A model generated the notes under the pieces. That model was not told the origin of the DNA and did not search any database. It was given only the letters and a program-made list of their open reading frames with translations. DNA of 64,000 bases from Platerodrilus igneus (taxonomy: Eukaryota; Arthropoda; Insecta; Coleoptera; Lycidae): NCBI GenBank assembly GCA_036346225.1, contig JARFIW010001323.1, positions 1,116,001 through 1,180,000 on the forward strand, given 5' to 3'. A program made the translations under genes and the position numbers. Shown here in pieces: positions 1 to 11,649 of this stretch (position 1 is its first letter; each line of letters starts with the position of its first letter).

Positions 1-425
1 TTTAGGATATGTACGCTGATATGACAACTAATGAATGGCAATTCCCTCAATAATGTCAACATTGGGATAGAACTCACTTTGATTAGCCTTCTTGGTCACT
101 CCATTGGATTTTGAAACACGTGTTGATGTTGATTCAGTTCAGTGAGGTATATTTATTATTTCGCTAAACACGTTACTTTTTAAAAACTACAATTGAGCTT
201 ATTCTGATATCTTGTGAAAATAGAGCTTCAGTACCTGTGACACTTGAAAATACAGATGTTGTTGAATCCATTACTACATTATGTTCTGTTTTAATAAGTT
301 AGTAGGTGTTTGTTAGAAGTCTTATTTTAGAAGCGACATTAATTTGTATTGTATGTTACAACTGTATCTGTATTTGAGTTCGACTTTGATTATTTGCTAA
401 ATTAGGAATCAGCATGCCTTGTTAG
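1..425 (-). repeat. Probable 3' LTR region of a decayed gypsy element
   Basis: This stretch lies directly downstream, on the minus strand, of a decayed gypsy integrase. Bases 1-150 resemble two other places in the window (about 24865-25080 and 37505-37660), sharing the order 'ggatatgt-acg', 'atgtcaaca', 'ttggtca' and a T-rich segment. A non-coding sequence recurring beside gypsy pol fragments is most simply an LTR. I could not define both LTR ends, and the element runs off the window edge. Confidence 0.4.
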
Positions 426-429
426 TCAA

Positions 430-1625
430 TCAGTTAGGTGTTAATAATTGTTTACTAAAATTACACAAAAAGGGTTTGAGTCTGTCCTTTTGATAAATCT
501 TTTTTAACTCGGGGCCACGATTATTTAATGGTTTTCTATTTGTAAATTGAATATCTGTTAAATCTTCTGAATTTAAAGATTCTCCAAAGGAGGGGCCTTT
601 TAATATCATTTCTCGACCACAATTTGCAAAATAAGGTAACCTACCTATTACTTCAGGTACAGCGGTACGAACGACACAAGAAAGCATTAGGCAGGTCCTT
701 GGCCCAATTTTTGTGATTTTCGAATACGTATGAAGTAACATAGTTTTTAAAATTCGATTTACTCTCTATCTGATTTGCTTGTGGACGATAATATGCACTA
801 AAGACAATTTTAGATTTTTACTATTTTATTAAATTTTAAACTGAACTCCGGTTTCTACTAACACATATTGGGGTTCTCCGAAAAGTCAAATAATAAATTC
901 TTCATTTTTTTGAACTATTGTTGAAGCCGTAGCCTGTCTTAAAGGGATAAATAATGGAAATTTACTAAAAGTGTCAACTACTGTTAAAATACAAGTATGT
1001 TCTTTAGTAGTCGTACGTAAAGGACTATCTAAATCTATTGTGATCAATTGTCATAATTTCAATACTATTGAGTGGCTTGATATGTTTTCTGCTAGAAGTT
1101 TATGTTCTATTTTATGGACATTACACGTTTTACATTGATTTACGCAATTAGCAACATTAACCCGCAATTTGGGTCAGAAATATTTTTGCACTATGCGTAC
1201 ATACGTTTTAAAAATTCTAAAATGACCGGCTGTGACTTCTTCATGAAATTGTTTTAAAATTTCTCTTCGCTATAACTTGGTAACTACTTCCTTACAGTTT
1301 TCTATTTCTTCGGTTTTGTGAATTTGAGTGCTACATGTTTAAACAATTTTCCGTCAATTATTCCTCAACGGTTAAATTTAAGAAGACACTTTTGAATTAA
1401 TTTAGTTATTTTTTCACACCAACTATCATATTTCAAGCAGTGTCGAAATTTGGTAATTTATGCGGTTGGTTCTGAGGATCCATACAATTTTTTTATCCCT
1501 TTCTCGACTTGCTGAGGTTACCTCTGAATAACTATAGTTATTATTACTAATTTTAATATTATCTAATGCTGGAACAACGCAAGATAAGGCGTCGGCGATG
1601 ACATCATCTTTACCTTTTCGATGTA
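430..1625 (-). pseudogene. Ty3/gypsy Pol fragment: RNase H end and integrase, decayed
   Basis: Minus-strand translation in shifting frames reads as the end of a Ty3/gypsy polyprotein. At about 1582-1620 is the RNase H-end motif KGKDDVIADALSC. Around 1110-1245 is the HHCC zinc-binding module of integrase (HEEVTAGH followed by CVNQCKTC). At 850-1045 the catalytic core begins (ITIDLDSPL, ILTVVDTFSKFPLFIPLR); the second catalytic Asp, normally in VDNG, reads VETG here. At 430-741 an open stretch matches the core's end (VIGRLPYFANCGREM). Several stops and frameshifts interrupt it, so it is dead. In a live element integrase inserts cDNA in the nucleus. The RT and gag parts are absent upstream, where a LINE tail begins. 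Confidence 0.75.
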
Positions 1626-1749
1626 CAATGTCGAAATTATGTTGTTGAAGTCTAATAATAATAAATTAGAACACTGTGGCACGATACAAATTAAAATAAT
1701 TAATACTCTTTTACAAAAAAAAAAAAAACTAAATACGTATTTTGACCAC

Positions 1750-1985
1750 TATGCGGTCATCATGATGATTATTATAAGCAACTGCAAGTATTGTTTGGGC
1801 AATATTTTCGAATAATGTTAATTGTGTGATAGAATTTACTGGAAAACTATTATTTTGACAAAAGTCTAAGTGTCGGAGTATCTTGGCAGCCACAGGCTGC
1901 TTAACCCCCTTTCACTGAAACTCAGTGAAATAGGGCATAAAATTAGAAAACAATAGAAGGGGAACCGAGCTGTATACATACTGTG
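1750..1985 (+). repeat. RTE-like LINE 3' tail, solo copy
   Basis: This segment (from 'atgattattataag' through 'gccacaggctgcttaa' to 'aacaatagaagggga') recurs after the RTE-like LINE at about 35030-35230, in the composite at 35650-35860, and in reverse at 31900-32015. It therefore marks the 3' untranslated end of that LINE family. This copy has no coding part and is probably a strongly 5'-truncated insertion next to the gypsy relic. Confidence 0.6.
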
Positions 1986-2894
1986 CGAGATACCCCCAAA
2001 TTTATTATAACAAATCGGGCTATTTGTTCATGCGCTATAAATTTACAATAACGTCCTCCCTACGCTATGTGCTTTATTCTAACTTCAGTCTAAATCCGTC
2101 CCTAACGTTCCCTATCATTCCCTAACTGGCTTATATTCTAATTTCAATCTTCATTCGTATACATACTACGTCCAAAAAACTGACAAAACGCCAAATGAAA
2201 CCAATCCAGCGACAATACAAAACAATAAAATGTATAAATGTACAATACAGGCATAGCATATCTAAATAAAGCATTAAGCATATAACAGTGCATAAATAGC
2301 AAAAAGCAACACTAAAAATATCAAGTGCACTTGCATAGGCATTATTTGGGCTACCATCATCACATTGAGACGTGCACGTTAAAAATGAGTTCTAAAATCT
2401 ATTTAGTAATACAAATCAATGCTTATGCTGCGAGTATATCCGTCACAATATTTATAAATACCTCGAATATAAATTTCTCCAAGATCCGAAAATCTATTCA
2501 TGTGCTTATCTTACTGCTAAGGGAAGGTGGTTATGTACTGCTAAATTTTGATGGGTATGCACTAAATGTCCCACTGCGAGGGGGGGGGGGGCTCAAAATT
2601 ACTATCACTTTTAAGTCGGGGGAGATGGATGGGAGTGTTTAAATTAATTAGGTTTCCTGGTTTAGTTTTGTTATTTATTAGCCCGATGTTTAAAGTTATG
2701 ATTTAATACCCGGTGCTTTGATCCGCAAGTTTAGGTAAGACAGTGCTCGATTTACTGTAAATTTCATCGTACGTATGTAGATATTTAGATGTTTTGTGTT
2801 TGAGTTTTGTTTTTGTATCTTTTTTTATTGTTAATTTGTGTAAATTAAGTTATATCGTGCTATAAAATAAAATTATGCCAAGTCTTCTAAACTG
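1986..2894. other. No gene recognised
   Basis: AT-rich sequence with no translation I recognise. A run of twelve G at 2580-2591 is the only compositional oddity. A short frame across 2325-2642 has no family resemblance and is probably chance. Confidence 0.4.
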
Positions 2895-3454
2895 AGCTGT
2901 CGCCTACCCCAAAATTCAGCCACCCTCCCCAAAGTTTACACCCTGTTCTCGGCGTTCAGTCTCACGATCCTTCAAGCAAACCCATTCAAAGCTACCCAGA
3001 ACGCCTTCTGGTTAGCCACTTCTTAGACTTCCTCCAGGCTCTTGGGTCATTCTAGCCCTTCGACAGTTAGTTTCCTACCCGCCAACCTTTTGTTAGCCAA
3101 CTCTAGTGGGCAGTCAAATAGCACGTGCAAGGTGCTCTTGGTCAATCCGAATCTTCGCAAGTAGGCTTTTAGAACCCCATACCCTGTTACTAGCTGCACC
3201 ATTTTATGATCGAACTTCACCTCCATTCCATCTCAAGCTTCTATCCTCGGTATAAATTTATGTGTCAACTTACTCGTGGCAGCGTTGTTCCACCTTTCTT
3301 CCCACTGCTGTATTGACTTTTCTCGCAACATTTTCGTAATTAGCGACCTCGGTACCGAAAAATACGATCTAAGAAACTTCCCTGTTTCAGCCTCTTTAGC
3401 CGGCTCATCTGCTGTTGCTGAATCTACACTACATTTGATTTTCCAATGCTCCAT
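2895..3454 (-). pseudogene. R1/LOA-like LINE, C-terminal end of the RT polyprotein
   Basis: On the minus strand 3454-3233 encodes a piece resembling the post-RT region of R1/LOA-type LINE proteins (key run: QQWEERWNNAATSKLTHKFIPRI). A frameshift away, 3205-2990 continues with VQLVTGYGVLKAYLRRFG and LHVLFDCPLE, the usual 'LLTGHG-FN-YL--F' and 'HxLFxCP' segments, and then KAFWVALNGF. The zinc-knuckle cysteines of the family are largely lost, and stops interrupt the tail. Only the last 180 or so residues remain, so this is a 5'-truncated dead insertion. The family assignment comes from these motifs; the exact clade is uncertain. Confidence 0.65.
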
Positions 3455-3695
3455 CCGAAAGTAATATATTGGCGAGGAAGCGAGCTTTTACCTAGAAATT
3501 TAGAATTTTTCCAAACACTTGCTGCTCCAAGCAAGGTAGGCATCTTTAACATGCGTAACAACGCACATACACACACGCATAGAATCTACATTATACTTCT
3601 CATCCGTAGGAGGGCGTACTTGTATGAAAACTGCTCTCCTAATGTTTTTCAAGGGGACTGTGTCGGGATTCAAACCCGGGATCTTGGGTATAATA
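3440..3695 (-). repeat. tRNA-related SINE copy A
   Basis: Reverse-oriented copy of a roughly 280-bp repeat also found at 3716-3850, 35228-35520 and 39748-39985. On the minus strand it starts with a Pol III B-box-like segment (cccgggtttgaatcccgac, 3662-3685). It continues through 'agcattttt...', a middle segment with an 'acgtt..' core, and an end 'gcttcctggcca...gggtggagcattgg'. The copies share both ends and differ by about 15-20 percent by eye. No A box was found, so only part of the tRNA-like head is kept. Confidence 0.6.
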
Positions 3696-3715
3696 AATAC
3701 ACACTACAGTTGCTT

Positions 3716-3850
3716 TTACAATGCTCCACCCGCAGATACAACATTGGCCAGGAATCTAGTTTCTATTGCCTGAAAATTTTCGAATTTTGCCGAACTCTTG
3801 CTGTTCCAAGCGGACCGTGTCAGAAATCGAACTCGGGATTTTGGACATAG
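3716..3850 (-). repeat. tRNA-related SINE copy B, internally deleted
   Basis: A second copy directly beside copy A in the same orientation. Its 3' half (3716-3820) matches, but 'caagcggaccgtgtcag' joins the tail straight to the B-box head, skipping the approximately 130-bp middle. The B box is decayed ('gaactcgggatt' side). Confidence 0.55.
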
Positions 3851-4524
3851 AATTTCTTAAACATAGGTAGAAACACAAGTAATAAACAAAATAAATTATG
3901 GTATTTTAATATACAACATAAACAATTCCGTTTACCAAACGGCACAGACTATAACAATCCGAAAAGTTACAATTCTACAAACTCATCGCCATTTAAAGAA
4001 GAAATGCCCCTATAATAAGCATTTCGATCCAGAAGTTGTTGTTTACTCTAAGCACTTGTTGGCTCCAACAGTTGTGGCGTCCATCTTGTCCACTTCACAT
4101 TAAATTATAACGATAATAATTATTGATTCATAAATTTATCATGCACCAGCTAATATAAAACCAGACAATAAATTGAAGGTAACTTAAATTGAAACCATTG
4201 CTTGCTGGTTTGTAATTTAAACACTTAGTACATGTAAACAGTCATCGTGTTCAATCAACTAACCATTCAAAAAATGGAAAAATTAATTCTCAAGTTAGAC
4301 CCATTAAACTCTTTTTTCGAAAATATATTTTCTAACAATCTTGGCCAGGAATGAAGCCTTTACTTCTTCCCTGATTCAGGAAATACCGCCCGTTCAACCC
4401 CATTTTCATGTTCCTAGTTATTTCTGATTTTGGTGCTTTATGCATACACGGCTACACGATGAAGTCTTACCGAGGGACCCTTGCGGATAAATTCGAACAT
4501 TTTAATCTCAACATGGATAAATTG
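3851..4524. other. No gene recognised
   Basis: AT-rich spacer between the SINE pair and the nested hAT region. No coding or repeat assignment could be supported. Confidence 0.35.
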
Positions 4525-4706
4525 AGTAAACTAAAAAATAAAACGCACTAACAATTAAAAGTTGTTCAGGAAACCCTTCTGAGGATATTCTCCCCACCAC
4601 GTAGGCTGTTGATCTCTACAAAACAAAGTGAATTGTTGATTCAATTCAATTCATTTAGTTTTGTAGAGATCACCAGCCTACTTGGTTAGAAGAATATCCT
4701 CAGGTA

Positions 4707-7700
4707 CTTAAGCGAAGCGTCGGAGGGGCACGTGCCCCCTCCCCCCCAATTCAGTAAACCTCAATTGTTGCTAAGCAAATTGGGTACACTAAAATTGTAG
4801 AATGTTTTTACGCTTTAAAGTAGATAACCAATTCGGCGTAACCTTTACATCTGATGTTCAAATAGCAATTACATTATTCGTATATGTTATGAAAAGCTAA
4901 TTAATACGTAGCGTATCAAAGTACATATTATCATATACATGATTGTATAAATGATATTCTACGTGTATATTCAGTATTCAGATCGTTGCTACCATAATTC
5001 ATTGCTTTTAGTTTTTGATTTTTAACTTTTCTAAAATTTATTTAGCAGCTAGAAATATCTATAAAATATTGTGAGTTTTTTAGAATTTGTCTAACGCACC
5101 CTATTAGCTTTATTGCAAAGTAATATTGTCTGTTCAGTTTTTCGGCAACTAAGCGAAACTGCATTCCAACCCCCTTATCTTAGTCATTATTGTAAAATAG
5201 GCAAATGCCGTAAAACTTCGTAAATTTAAGAAAGGGAATGAACTGCATACTTTGTCTGTTCAATCTTTAGTTGTGCCTTGAGGACAGTGTTTTGTGTTGT
5301 GTGTATTTGGTGACGACTTAACTGGCCCACGTTTTGTTCAGCAGGCATTTAGTGATCTTTGTTTTACCAATCATTTATTCTTCAGTGAAAATAAGATGGA
5401 CAAATTTGTAACTAGTAAACCACGTATTTCAGAAAAACCATCTCAAAAATTAGAAAATGTACTTGTACAAAAATTTGGTATATCACACGAAATAGATGAA
5501 TCAGAAGCAAGTAGTTCTAAAAGCTCTGAAGTTCTAAATGAAGCAGAAATGGGGATTGTATCTTCTAGAGATCCTGCTAATGAGATCCAGAGTTCGGATA
5601 TTTTGATCGGACCTTATCAACCAAATATAAACTTTACAAAAAAGATAGTTAATGGAAAAGTACGCTGTTTTAAGTCCTCCTAGTATTCTAATTTCAAGTG
5701 GCTTGAATACAGTATTATTAAAGATTGTGCGTTTTGCTTTCCTTGCCGCATTTTTCAACGTTTTAAGAAAGGGCGGGCTGAAGATTCTTTTACCACAATC
5801 GGAGTTGATAATTGGAAAAAAGCTCTTGAAAAATTAAAAAAGCATGAGAATAGTGACCCACATCGAACTTCTATGCGATTTTGGAGCGAAGTACGCTCTC
5901 AAGGAAAAACTGTGCAGTACACAACAAGCAAACTGAAGAAAATTGGAAATACGTAAACTTCATTTTTAAGAACATTTTGTTTTTAGGAAAACAGTGCATA
6001 TCTTTAAGAGGCCACGACGAAGGTTCAAGTTCTACAAATACAGGAAATTTTTTAGAGCTTATTCATTTGCGACTCCAAGATAATCCACAACTACATAAGT
6101 TCATAAAATCAAAAATTAGTTCTTATACAAGCGCAACCATCCAAAATGAGATGATCAAACTTGTAAAAGCCTACATGCTGGAAATGATCATACATGAAGT
6201 AAATATGTCGTCTTGCTATTCGATAATATGTGACGAAACTACTGATACTGCGACTATAAAGAACAAGTTTTAATTTGCGTTAGGTATCCATTTAAGACAG
6301 AAACCGGTATTACAGTCAAAGAACGCTTCGTAGGTTTTGTAAATGTGGAAACAACAGGCGCCAATTTACATATGGCTATAAAAAGTTATTTAAACTCTAT
6401 AGGGCTTGATCTTACTAAAATGCGAGGCCAAGCTTACGATGACGCATCAAATATGAGCGGTGAATTTAATGGCGTTGCCGCAAGATTTAAAAGAAAACCC
6501 TACAGCTTTATATACTCACTGCCATGCTTATTTTCTTGATTTGGCGGTAATGCGGTTTTGCAGTGAAGTAAAAGAGCTGAGGAATGCTCTTGGTTCTGTA
6601 AATTCCTTGTACAATATTATTTGTGTTTCCGCCAAAAGGTATGCTCTGTTTGAAAACATTTGTAAACAAAGCGAAGATTCTGCCAAGTTTAGGAAACTTC
6701 AAAGTCTTTCGAAAACGCGATGGTCAGTTCGCCACCGCGCTCTTTTGAGTATGATTGTTCAGTTACCGGAAAATTTAAAAACTCTAATTACAATTTCTAA
6801 TAACAGGACATATGCAAACGCAGCAGCAGATGCAAGTGGTCTATTAAAAGTTATAGTTGATTTCGAGTTTATATTTTCGATGAAGTTTTTGTATAATATT
6901 GTGTCAGTGACCGACCTTCTTTCAAAAGAACTACAGAGTAAAAATTTGGATATACATTCATTGTTTCCGAAAATAGAGACACTAATTAAACATTTGCAGT
7001 TACAAAGAAATGAGGAATCGTTTAACCAGTTGTGGAAAAAGACCGAAAAAATGTGCGATAAAATTGAGTCCCAACTACCTGATTTAAATATTCGAAAGCC
7101 TATTATCAGCAGAAAAAGAAAAACTAGAGAGTAACTATAAAAACTCTGATTTTTTTGCAGAATCACCTAAATTTTTTTTAAAGTAAATATTTATTTTCAA
7201 GGACTGGACATAGTTCTCTCTAATCTTGAAACAAGATTTTCCCAAAATGATTACTCAAATATTAAAAATATTAGTTCTCTGTTGTTCAAATGGTCAGATA
7301 CTATAAACGAAGTAGTGGTTCGTGATATTCAACTTTTTTATGGTTTTAAAAATGATCTATATCAACAGCTTCAATACTATAGAACTTTTGCCAATTCTTA
7401 CTTATTTCAAAATGTTGCGCACGGAGTAAGTGTTTTTCCAAAATCAAGTGAAATTACATTGTCGGATACGCTAAATCAATTTGTAACCTTTTCCCTACAG
7501 AATACGGTATCTACCGTACTCGAGCTTTTTGAAATAGTTCTCTGCTGACCTATAACAACCGCCAGTGCAGAACGATCGTTTTCGTGCCTTCGCCGATTGA
7601 AAACTTACCTTAGAAGTACAATGGGAGAAGATCGTTTATCGGGAGTAGCACTTATGACAATTGAGCAAGAAGTGACAGAGCAGCTGATGCAGGCAGAAGG

Positions 7701-8021
7701 CATTCATAGTCTTGTAGCAAAATTCGCTAATAACGCAACCAGAAGGATGATGTTTTATTAATGTGCTATCGTACAGCAGGACATTATGAATATTTTTAGT
7801 CTTAGGCAAAAATTGTTTCCTTTTGTAATATTAAAGAGTTTAAAGTGTACTTGTTTGTGTTGGGGCTAATGACCCCACCACGAATTTACAAAGGAGCAAT
7901 ATTTATTGTTTTACATCATCTTATAATGCTTATAGTTAGGTATACTACGCCTACATTGTTGGACAACTTTCAACAGTTCGTGTGCTCCCCCCCCAATCTT
8001 GCAGGTCACGCTACGCCCATG
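4707..8021 (+). mobile_element. hAT DNA transposon, 3.3 kb, with intact 8-bp target duplication
   Basis: The element is flanked by identical 8-mers CTCAGGTA (4699-4706 and 8022-8029), the target-duplication length of hAT transposons. Its ends are weak inverted repeats: the left begins CTTAAGCGAAGCGT and the right (reversed) CATGGGCGTAGCGT, sharing GCGnAGCGT. Both ends have C- or G-runs just inside ('gtgccccctcccccccc' and 'gctcccccccccaa'). Inside is a broken hAT transposase in the plus direction. It sits inside an older palindromic element, so insertion order is clear. Confidence 0.85.
5396..7761 (+). pseudogene. hAT transposase (ZMYM1-like family), frameshifted
   Basis: The start is taken at 5396 (MDKFVTSK). 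Successive frames give the hAT order. The TTF-type zinc finger region spans about 5690-5880 (WLEYSIIKDCAFCFPCRIF, then NWKKALEKLKKHENSDPH). The RNase H-like core follows (SIICDETTDT at 6226-6250, then GQAYDDASNMSG at 6427-6462). HCHAYFLDL precedes the long helical insertion (6500-7134). The C-terminal dimerisation block is at 7553-7761 (SAERSFSCLRRLKTYLRSTM, then RLSGVALMTIEQE). At least five breaks (near 5683, 5956, 6270, 6515 and 7134-7210, and one at 7547) make it inactive. In live relatives the protein cuts and pastes the element through its terminal repeats. The relatively good preservation of motifs suggests moderate age. Confidence 0.85.
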
Positions 8022-8165
8022 CTCAGGTATTCAAAACAAATTTTAGTAAATTGTTTGTTGGGATGGATCACTTCAGCCTACGTGGTGAGGAGAATATCTT
8101 CAAAAGGGTTTCCTGAACAACTTTTAATTTTTAATGCGTTTTATTTTTTAGTTTACTACTGACGA

Positions 8166-9324
8166 TGACCACATAGTGGTAAAAATACGTATTTAGTTTT
8201 TTAAAAATATTTTTTGTGATAAAGGGGTATTAATTTTAATTTGTTGAAGTCTAATGGTTCAACGGTATAATCTGCCACTAGGGTTCTGTAAAGTTGTTAC
8301 CTATAGTTTTGGCTCCCAGAATATCTAGCAGGTAATTCACAGAACACTCAGTGAAGTACTCTGTTAAACATCCCGTTTCAGTAAAATACCGAAAACTTCG
8401 AATGTACTAACAACAGTTGGTTGCAGACTAACTCAGTGGGACCAGTAATGTATGTGTTTTACGAGGGTTTCAGAATTTGGTATAAAATAGGGGCTTGATA
8501 GGGGAGTACCTTAAACGCTACCTAATCGCGTAAAGTTGCGAGGAAAAAGCCCTTGAAAGAATAACAATGAGGTGCCAAAATCGAAGATTAGGGAAGGGAT
8601 TCTAACTTAGAATCATTAAAAATCTAGAATATTTTAAATCTAAAACACACTTATAAACACGTAGACCTAGTTAAGACTGCTAACTGAAAAGAAGAATCCT
8701 AAAAGTAAATGTTGAATAACCTGAAGTACTTAATCACGCTTTTAGACAACCACAAAACAATTTACTATGGCAAAATGGTAGCTATACCGTTTACAATAAT
8801 AAAAAAACAAAATATACAGAATCTTTATACAATTTTATACATTTCAAACATATATCACACACGTTGTTAGTACAAATACACAGTACAATCTTAAATAAGC
8901 ATTAAAAAGCAAATACCGTAAATCTAAACACAAACGTACCTGTAAGTACGTTCAATCCATGAATTTAATTACAAGTTTATGTATTAACCTCTATATCAAT
9001 ATAGTTCCAGCGGTTTTAATTTTAACTCTTATTTCCTTTAATCTGGTAACTGACTATTGTTTCGATAACGGCAGATATGTGCTCCAATTTTCTCAACATG
9101 GAACTTCCAACACAATCATTGTATAATATCTGGAAACCAAAGTGTCCCCTTATAATAAAATTGATCCACTTGGTAAGAAATTATCCCAACGTACTTAAGC
9201 CACTCTGCCTTGCTCGATAACTTCTAGCTAAGTTAATGGCCCTACTAAAACGGCATGTTGATGGTTTGGATGCTGCAAACGGAGTTCCTTTTAAAAAATC
9301 ATTCTTCTCTTCCTACCTAATCTA
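8166..9324. other. No gene recognised
   Basis: AT-rich spacer, both strands checked by eye; nothing supportable. Confidence 0.35.
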
Positions 9325-9346
9325 GATATATATATATATATATATA

Positions 9347-9385
<39 letters not shown>
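9325..9385. repeat. (TA)n microsatellite
   Basis: About 30 TA units interrupted once by 'gtat' near 9348. Confidence 0.95.
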
Positions 9386-9387
<2 letters not shown>

Positions 9388-9473
9388 AAAAGTAGGTTTA
9401 ATGAGTCTTAAATTAATACAAACTAAAGAGGAATTATTGGCAAGTGACTTAAATTCAGCAACGAGGGCATCCA

Positions 9474-9475
<2 letters not shown>

Positions 9476-9513
<38 letters not shown>
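9476..9513. repeat. (TA)n microsatellite
   Basis: About 18 perfect TA units, 90 bp from the previous tract. Confidence 0.95.
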
Positions 9514-9515
<2 letters not shown>

Positions 9516-10239
9516 CTCAAATTTAGACCAGGGTAGAAAATTAATTAATGACATCAAATAATTTTAATCACCTTGTATAAAGAAACAAATAGAAATTACG
9601 TGCAAAATTTATATTAATTAATTCAATTTTTAAGTAACAGGTATTAAACAAAGTGTACAAGTAATAATTAATATTTAATTAGTATTCGCTAAAAATTAAA
9701 GGGTAGAAGTCAATGCCATTCATTATTATTTTAATTGGAGTTAATTGAACGATTATTAAGGTATAATATGCATAAAAGCTTTTAAAAACCCAATAATACC
9801 AAATATAAGACGCGTTGCTAGCATACAAATCTATCAAGAGGGTTAAAATACGTGGAATATCCAAATCGTAGAAGTATTACGATTTAACACCTGCGTATTT
9901 TTAAATATCACGTTCTGTTTAATTTGTGTGGATAAACATGAAAATTCTGCGTATATTGCAAACGGTCGGATAAACCGTAGCTTATATTAACGGGAAGGCT
10001 AGTTGAGCGGTTATTTAACTCAAATAGGAATCCACGTGGATTCAAATAACCGATAGTAAAAAATATCGATTGGTACCACTCAGACCAGGGTAGAAAAAGA
10101 CGGATAAAATGCGCAAAACAGATACACGGATAATAAAAGACGTGAGTTGAGCAAGGTCACTAGGTTTGCGATTGGTTGAAATAAGTTGCAGATATGAGAG
10201 GTGAAAACAACAATTTCTATACAAAATTAATTAGTTGTT
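9514..10239. other. No gene; a 16-mer occurs twice
   Basis: AT-rich spacer. The 16-mer agaccagggtagaaaa occurs at 9525-9540 and again at 10082-10097 in the same orientation, hinting at an old duplicated or LTR-like segment. No coding potential recognised. Confidence 0.35.
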
Positions 10240-10384
10240 CGCAGACGCGTTGCAAGGCGTGTGAAAAATTCTTAGATTTTCAACTTGGACGTGTGCAAAT
10301 TTTGTAGAATCGCTGCGCCGGACGGTCGAAAGGGAACAGAGAATGCGAAATTTTAAAAATTGTCCGTTGAGGACAAATCCAACG

Positions 10385-10560
10385 TGCAATCGGGCTATTA
10401 TATAAACCCGTGCTAATTAATCGCTCTCTTAGATTTTCGATTTTTATTCAATACTTTAAACAGTTTGGCTCTTAGATTTTTGATTTTATTGAATACTTTA
10501 AACAGTTTTCTCTCTTTATTTTATTAATGTTATACGATACTGCAAGCAGAAACGTGCTAC
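10385..10560 (+). promoter_or_regulatory. Possible promoter: TATA motif and a 40-bp tandem duplication
   Basis: A TATA-like 'ctattatataaaccc' lies at about 10397-10411. It is followed by two copies of about 41 bp ('ctcttagatttt-gatttt-attgaatactttaaacagtt') at 10424-10466 and 10470-10507. The more GC-rich block before it (10235-10390) ends here. An ATG-bearing frame with a splice-donor-like end follows at 10853-10908. This could be a host promoter or the U3 of an LTR; I cannot tell which. Confidence 0.25.
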
Positions 10561-10852
10561 GATACAAGTTATTATGCATTAGTGCACTTAAAAAAGATAG
10601 ATAAGTAGCAATAAATAAATACATTTAAGTATGCAGCTTTGTATAGCGTGAACGAATCATGAATTGCTTTGCTAATTTTCGGGAGTGAGTAATCAAGTGT
10701 TATTCGTAAACGTGATTGGATCCACAAAACAAGATTTAGATATACATAGATGAGTTCCTGAAAAGTCCTGAACCAATTTAGACGAATGGTGGTGTACAAA
10801 AATTTTAAAAGCGTTCAGAATCTAAAGCCGTAAACATAGACCAGCTGGAATG

Positions 10853-10908
10853 GTGGAATTAGCAAGTCCGATGTGCATTGAAGCCACGAGTGCAGTAACT
10901 TTCAGGTA
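10853..10908 (+). CDS. Candidate first coding exon, unknown
   Basis: A frame opening with ATG in a favourable context (ctggaATGG) reads MVELASPMCIEATSAVTFR and runs straight into CAG|GTAAAT, a good 5' splice donor, at 10908/10909. It lies about 450 bp downstream of the TATA-like site. No family is recognised. It may be the start of a spliced host or TE gene whose later exons would be the coding-like blocks at 11411-11535, 14672-14786, 17282-17407 and 18022-18297, but reading phase across these was not proven. Confidence 0.2.
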
Positions 10909-11410
10909 AATTATACAATTTTGTTCGATCTTTGATATTTTGGTGGGTGTTGGATACCTTTATAATTTGTTTGATAAAAATGGACAGTAGTGAATTTGTA
11001 TAAACAACAAATTTTTAATTTTAAGGTGAAATTTTCTTGTTTAAGTAGAAAGGAGTATTTAGCAGTTTATGTTTTGATTATGATGAAAATTTGGGTCTGT
11101 CTTTGAGCTCAATTAGACTAACCTGTTTAATTAACGTAAAGGGCGGAGATGCTCCTTTTATTCAGACTTAGGTCTGCACATATTGTTAACTACATTAGTA
11201 TGCATCCTACAAAGACTTTAATTCTGGATGCAAATTAAAATGATGACAAATTTAAACTTGAAATTTTATGATACTGAAATTTATGCTGAAATTTAATTTT
11301 GAAATTTTAATGTATTATGAATATTGATGTAAATAGAGTTAACGTTGATGTTTGTGGTAGGAATGTGTTTGTTTTTTTTTATGAATGAGGATGAAAGTTT
11401 TAACTAGGTG

Positions 11411-11535
11411 AGCAGCCGAGGCGGAAAGAGTAAAGAGGCGATTATCAGAAGAGATTCAACAGGGCCGAGAATCACAGCAAATTTTGGACGGCCCAATCTG
11501 TGGGGCTCGAATGATCAGCAGAAAGTACCAGTTCC
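11411..11535 (+). CDS. Coding-like block, coiled-coil-like, unknown
   Basis: From 11411 one frame reads a charged helical peptide (AAEAERVKRRLSEEIQQ, then GRESQQILDGPICGAR) to a stop near 11535. An overlapping frame is also open and reads a basic, Gly/Pro-containing peptide. The block is clearly more GC-rich than its surroundings and is preceded by a T-rich tract ending in AG, as expected for an exon. It is not recognised; gag-like or host origin are both possible. Confidence 0.2.
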
Positions 11536-11555
11536 CGTGACCAAAGGCCCATTTT

Positions 11556-11587
11556 ACAGCAATATATATATATATATATATTGCTGT
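11556..11587. repeat. Perfect palindrome around (AT)n
   Basis: acagcaa followed by about nine AT units and then ttgctgt: a perfect inverted repeat centred at 11571, immediately after the coding-like block. Confidence 0.8.
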
Positions 11588-11649
11588 GATAAGGGGTTGC
11601 TTAAGGGTGCATGTTATAGTAAAGGTCGTTCGGGAAGGAGTAATTAGAA

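Larger units (their letters stand above)
4525..8158. repeat. Palindromic (foldback/MITE-like) element split by a hAT insertion
   Basis: The outer parts 4525-4706 and 8022-8158 are halves of one older element. Its termini are inverted repeats: the segment at 4525-4612 (agtaaactaaaaaataaaac, later gttgttcaggaaaccc and accacgtaggctg) reappears in reverse at 8158-8070. The left half also folds on itself: 4575-4628 ('gaggatattct...tctctacaaaac') pairs with 4652-4704 ('gttttgtagagatca...agaatatcctc'). No protein is coded in these halves. The element is probably a non-autonomous DNA transposon; its superfamily is unknown. Confidence 0.7.
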
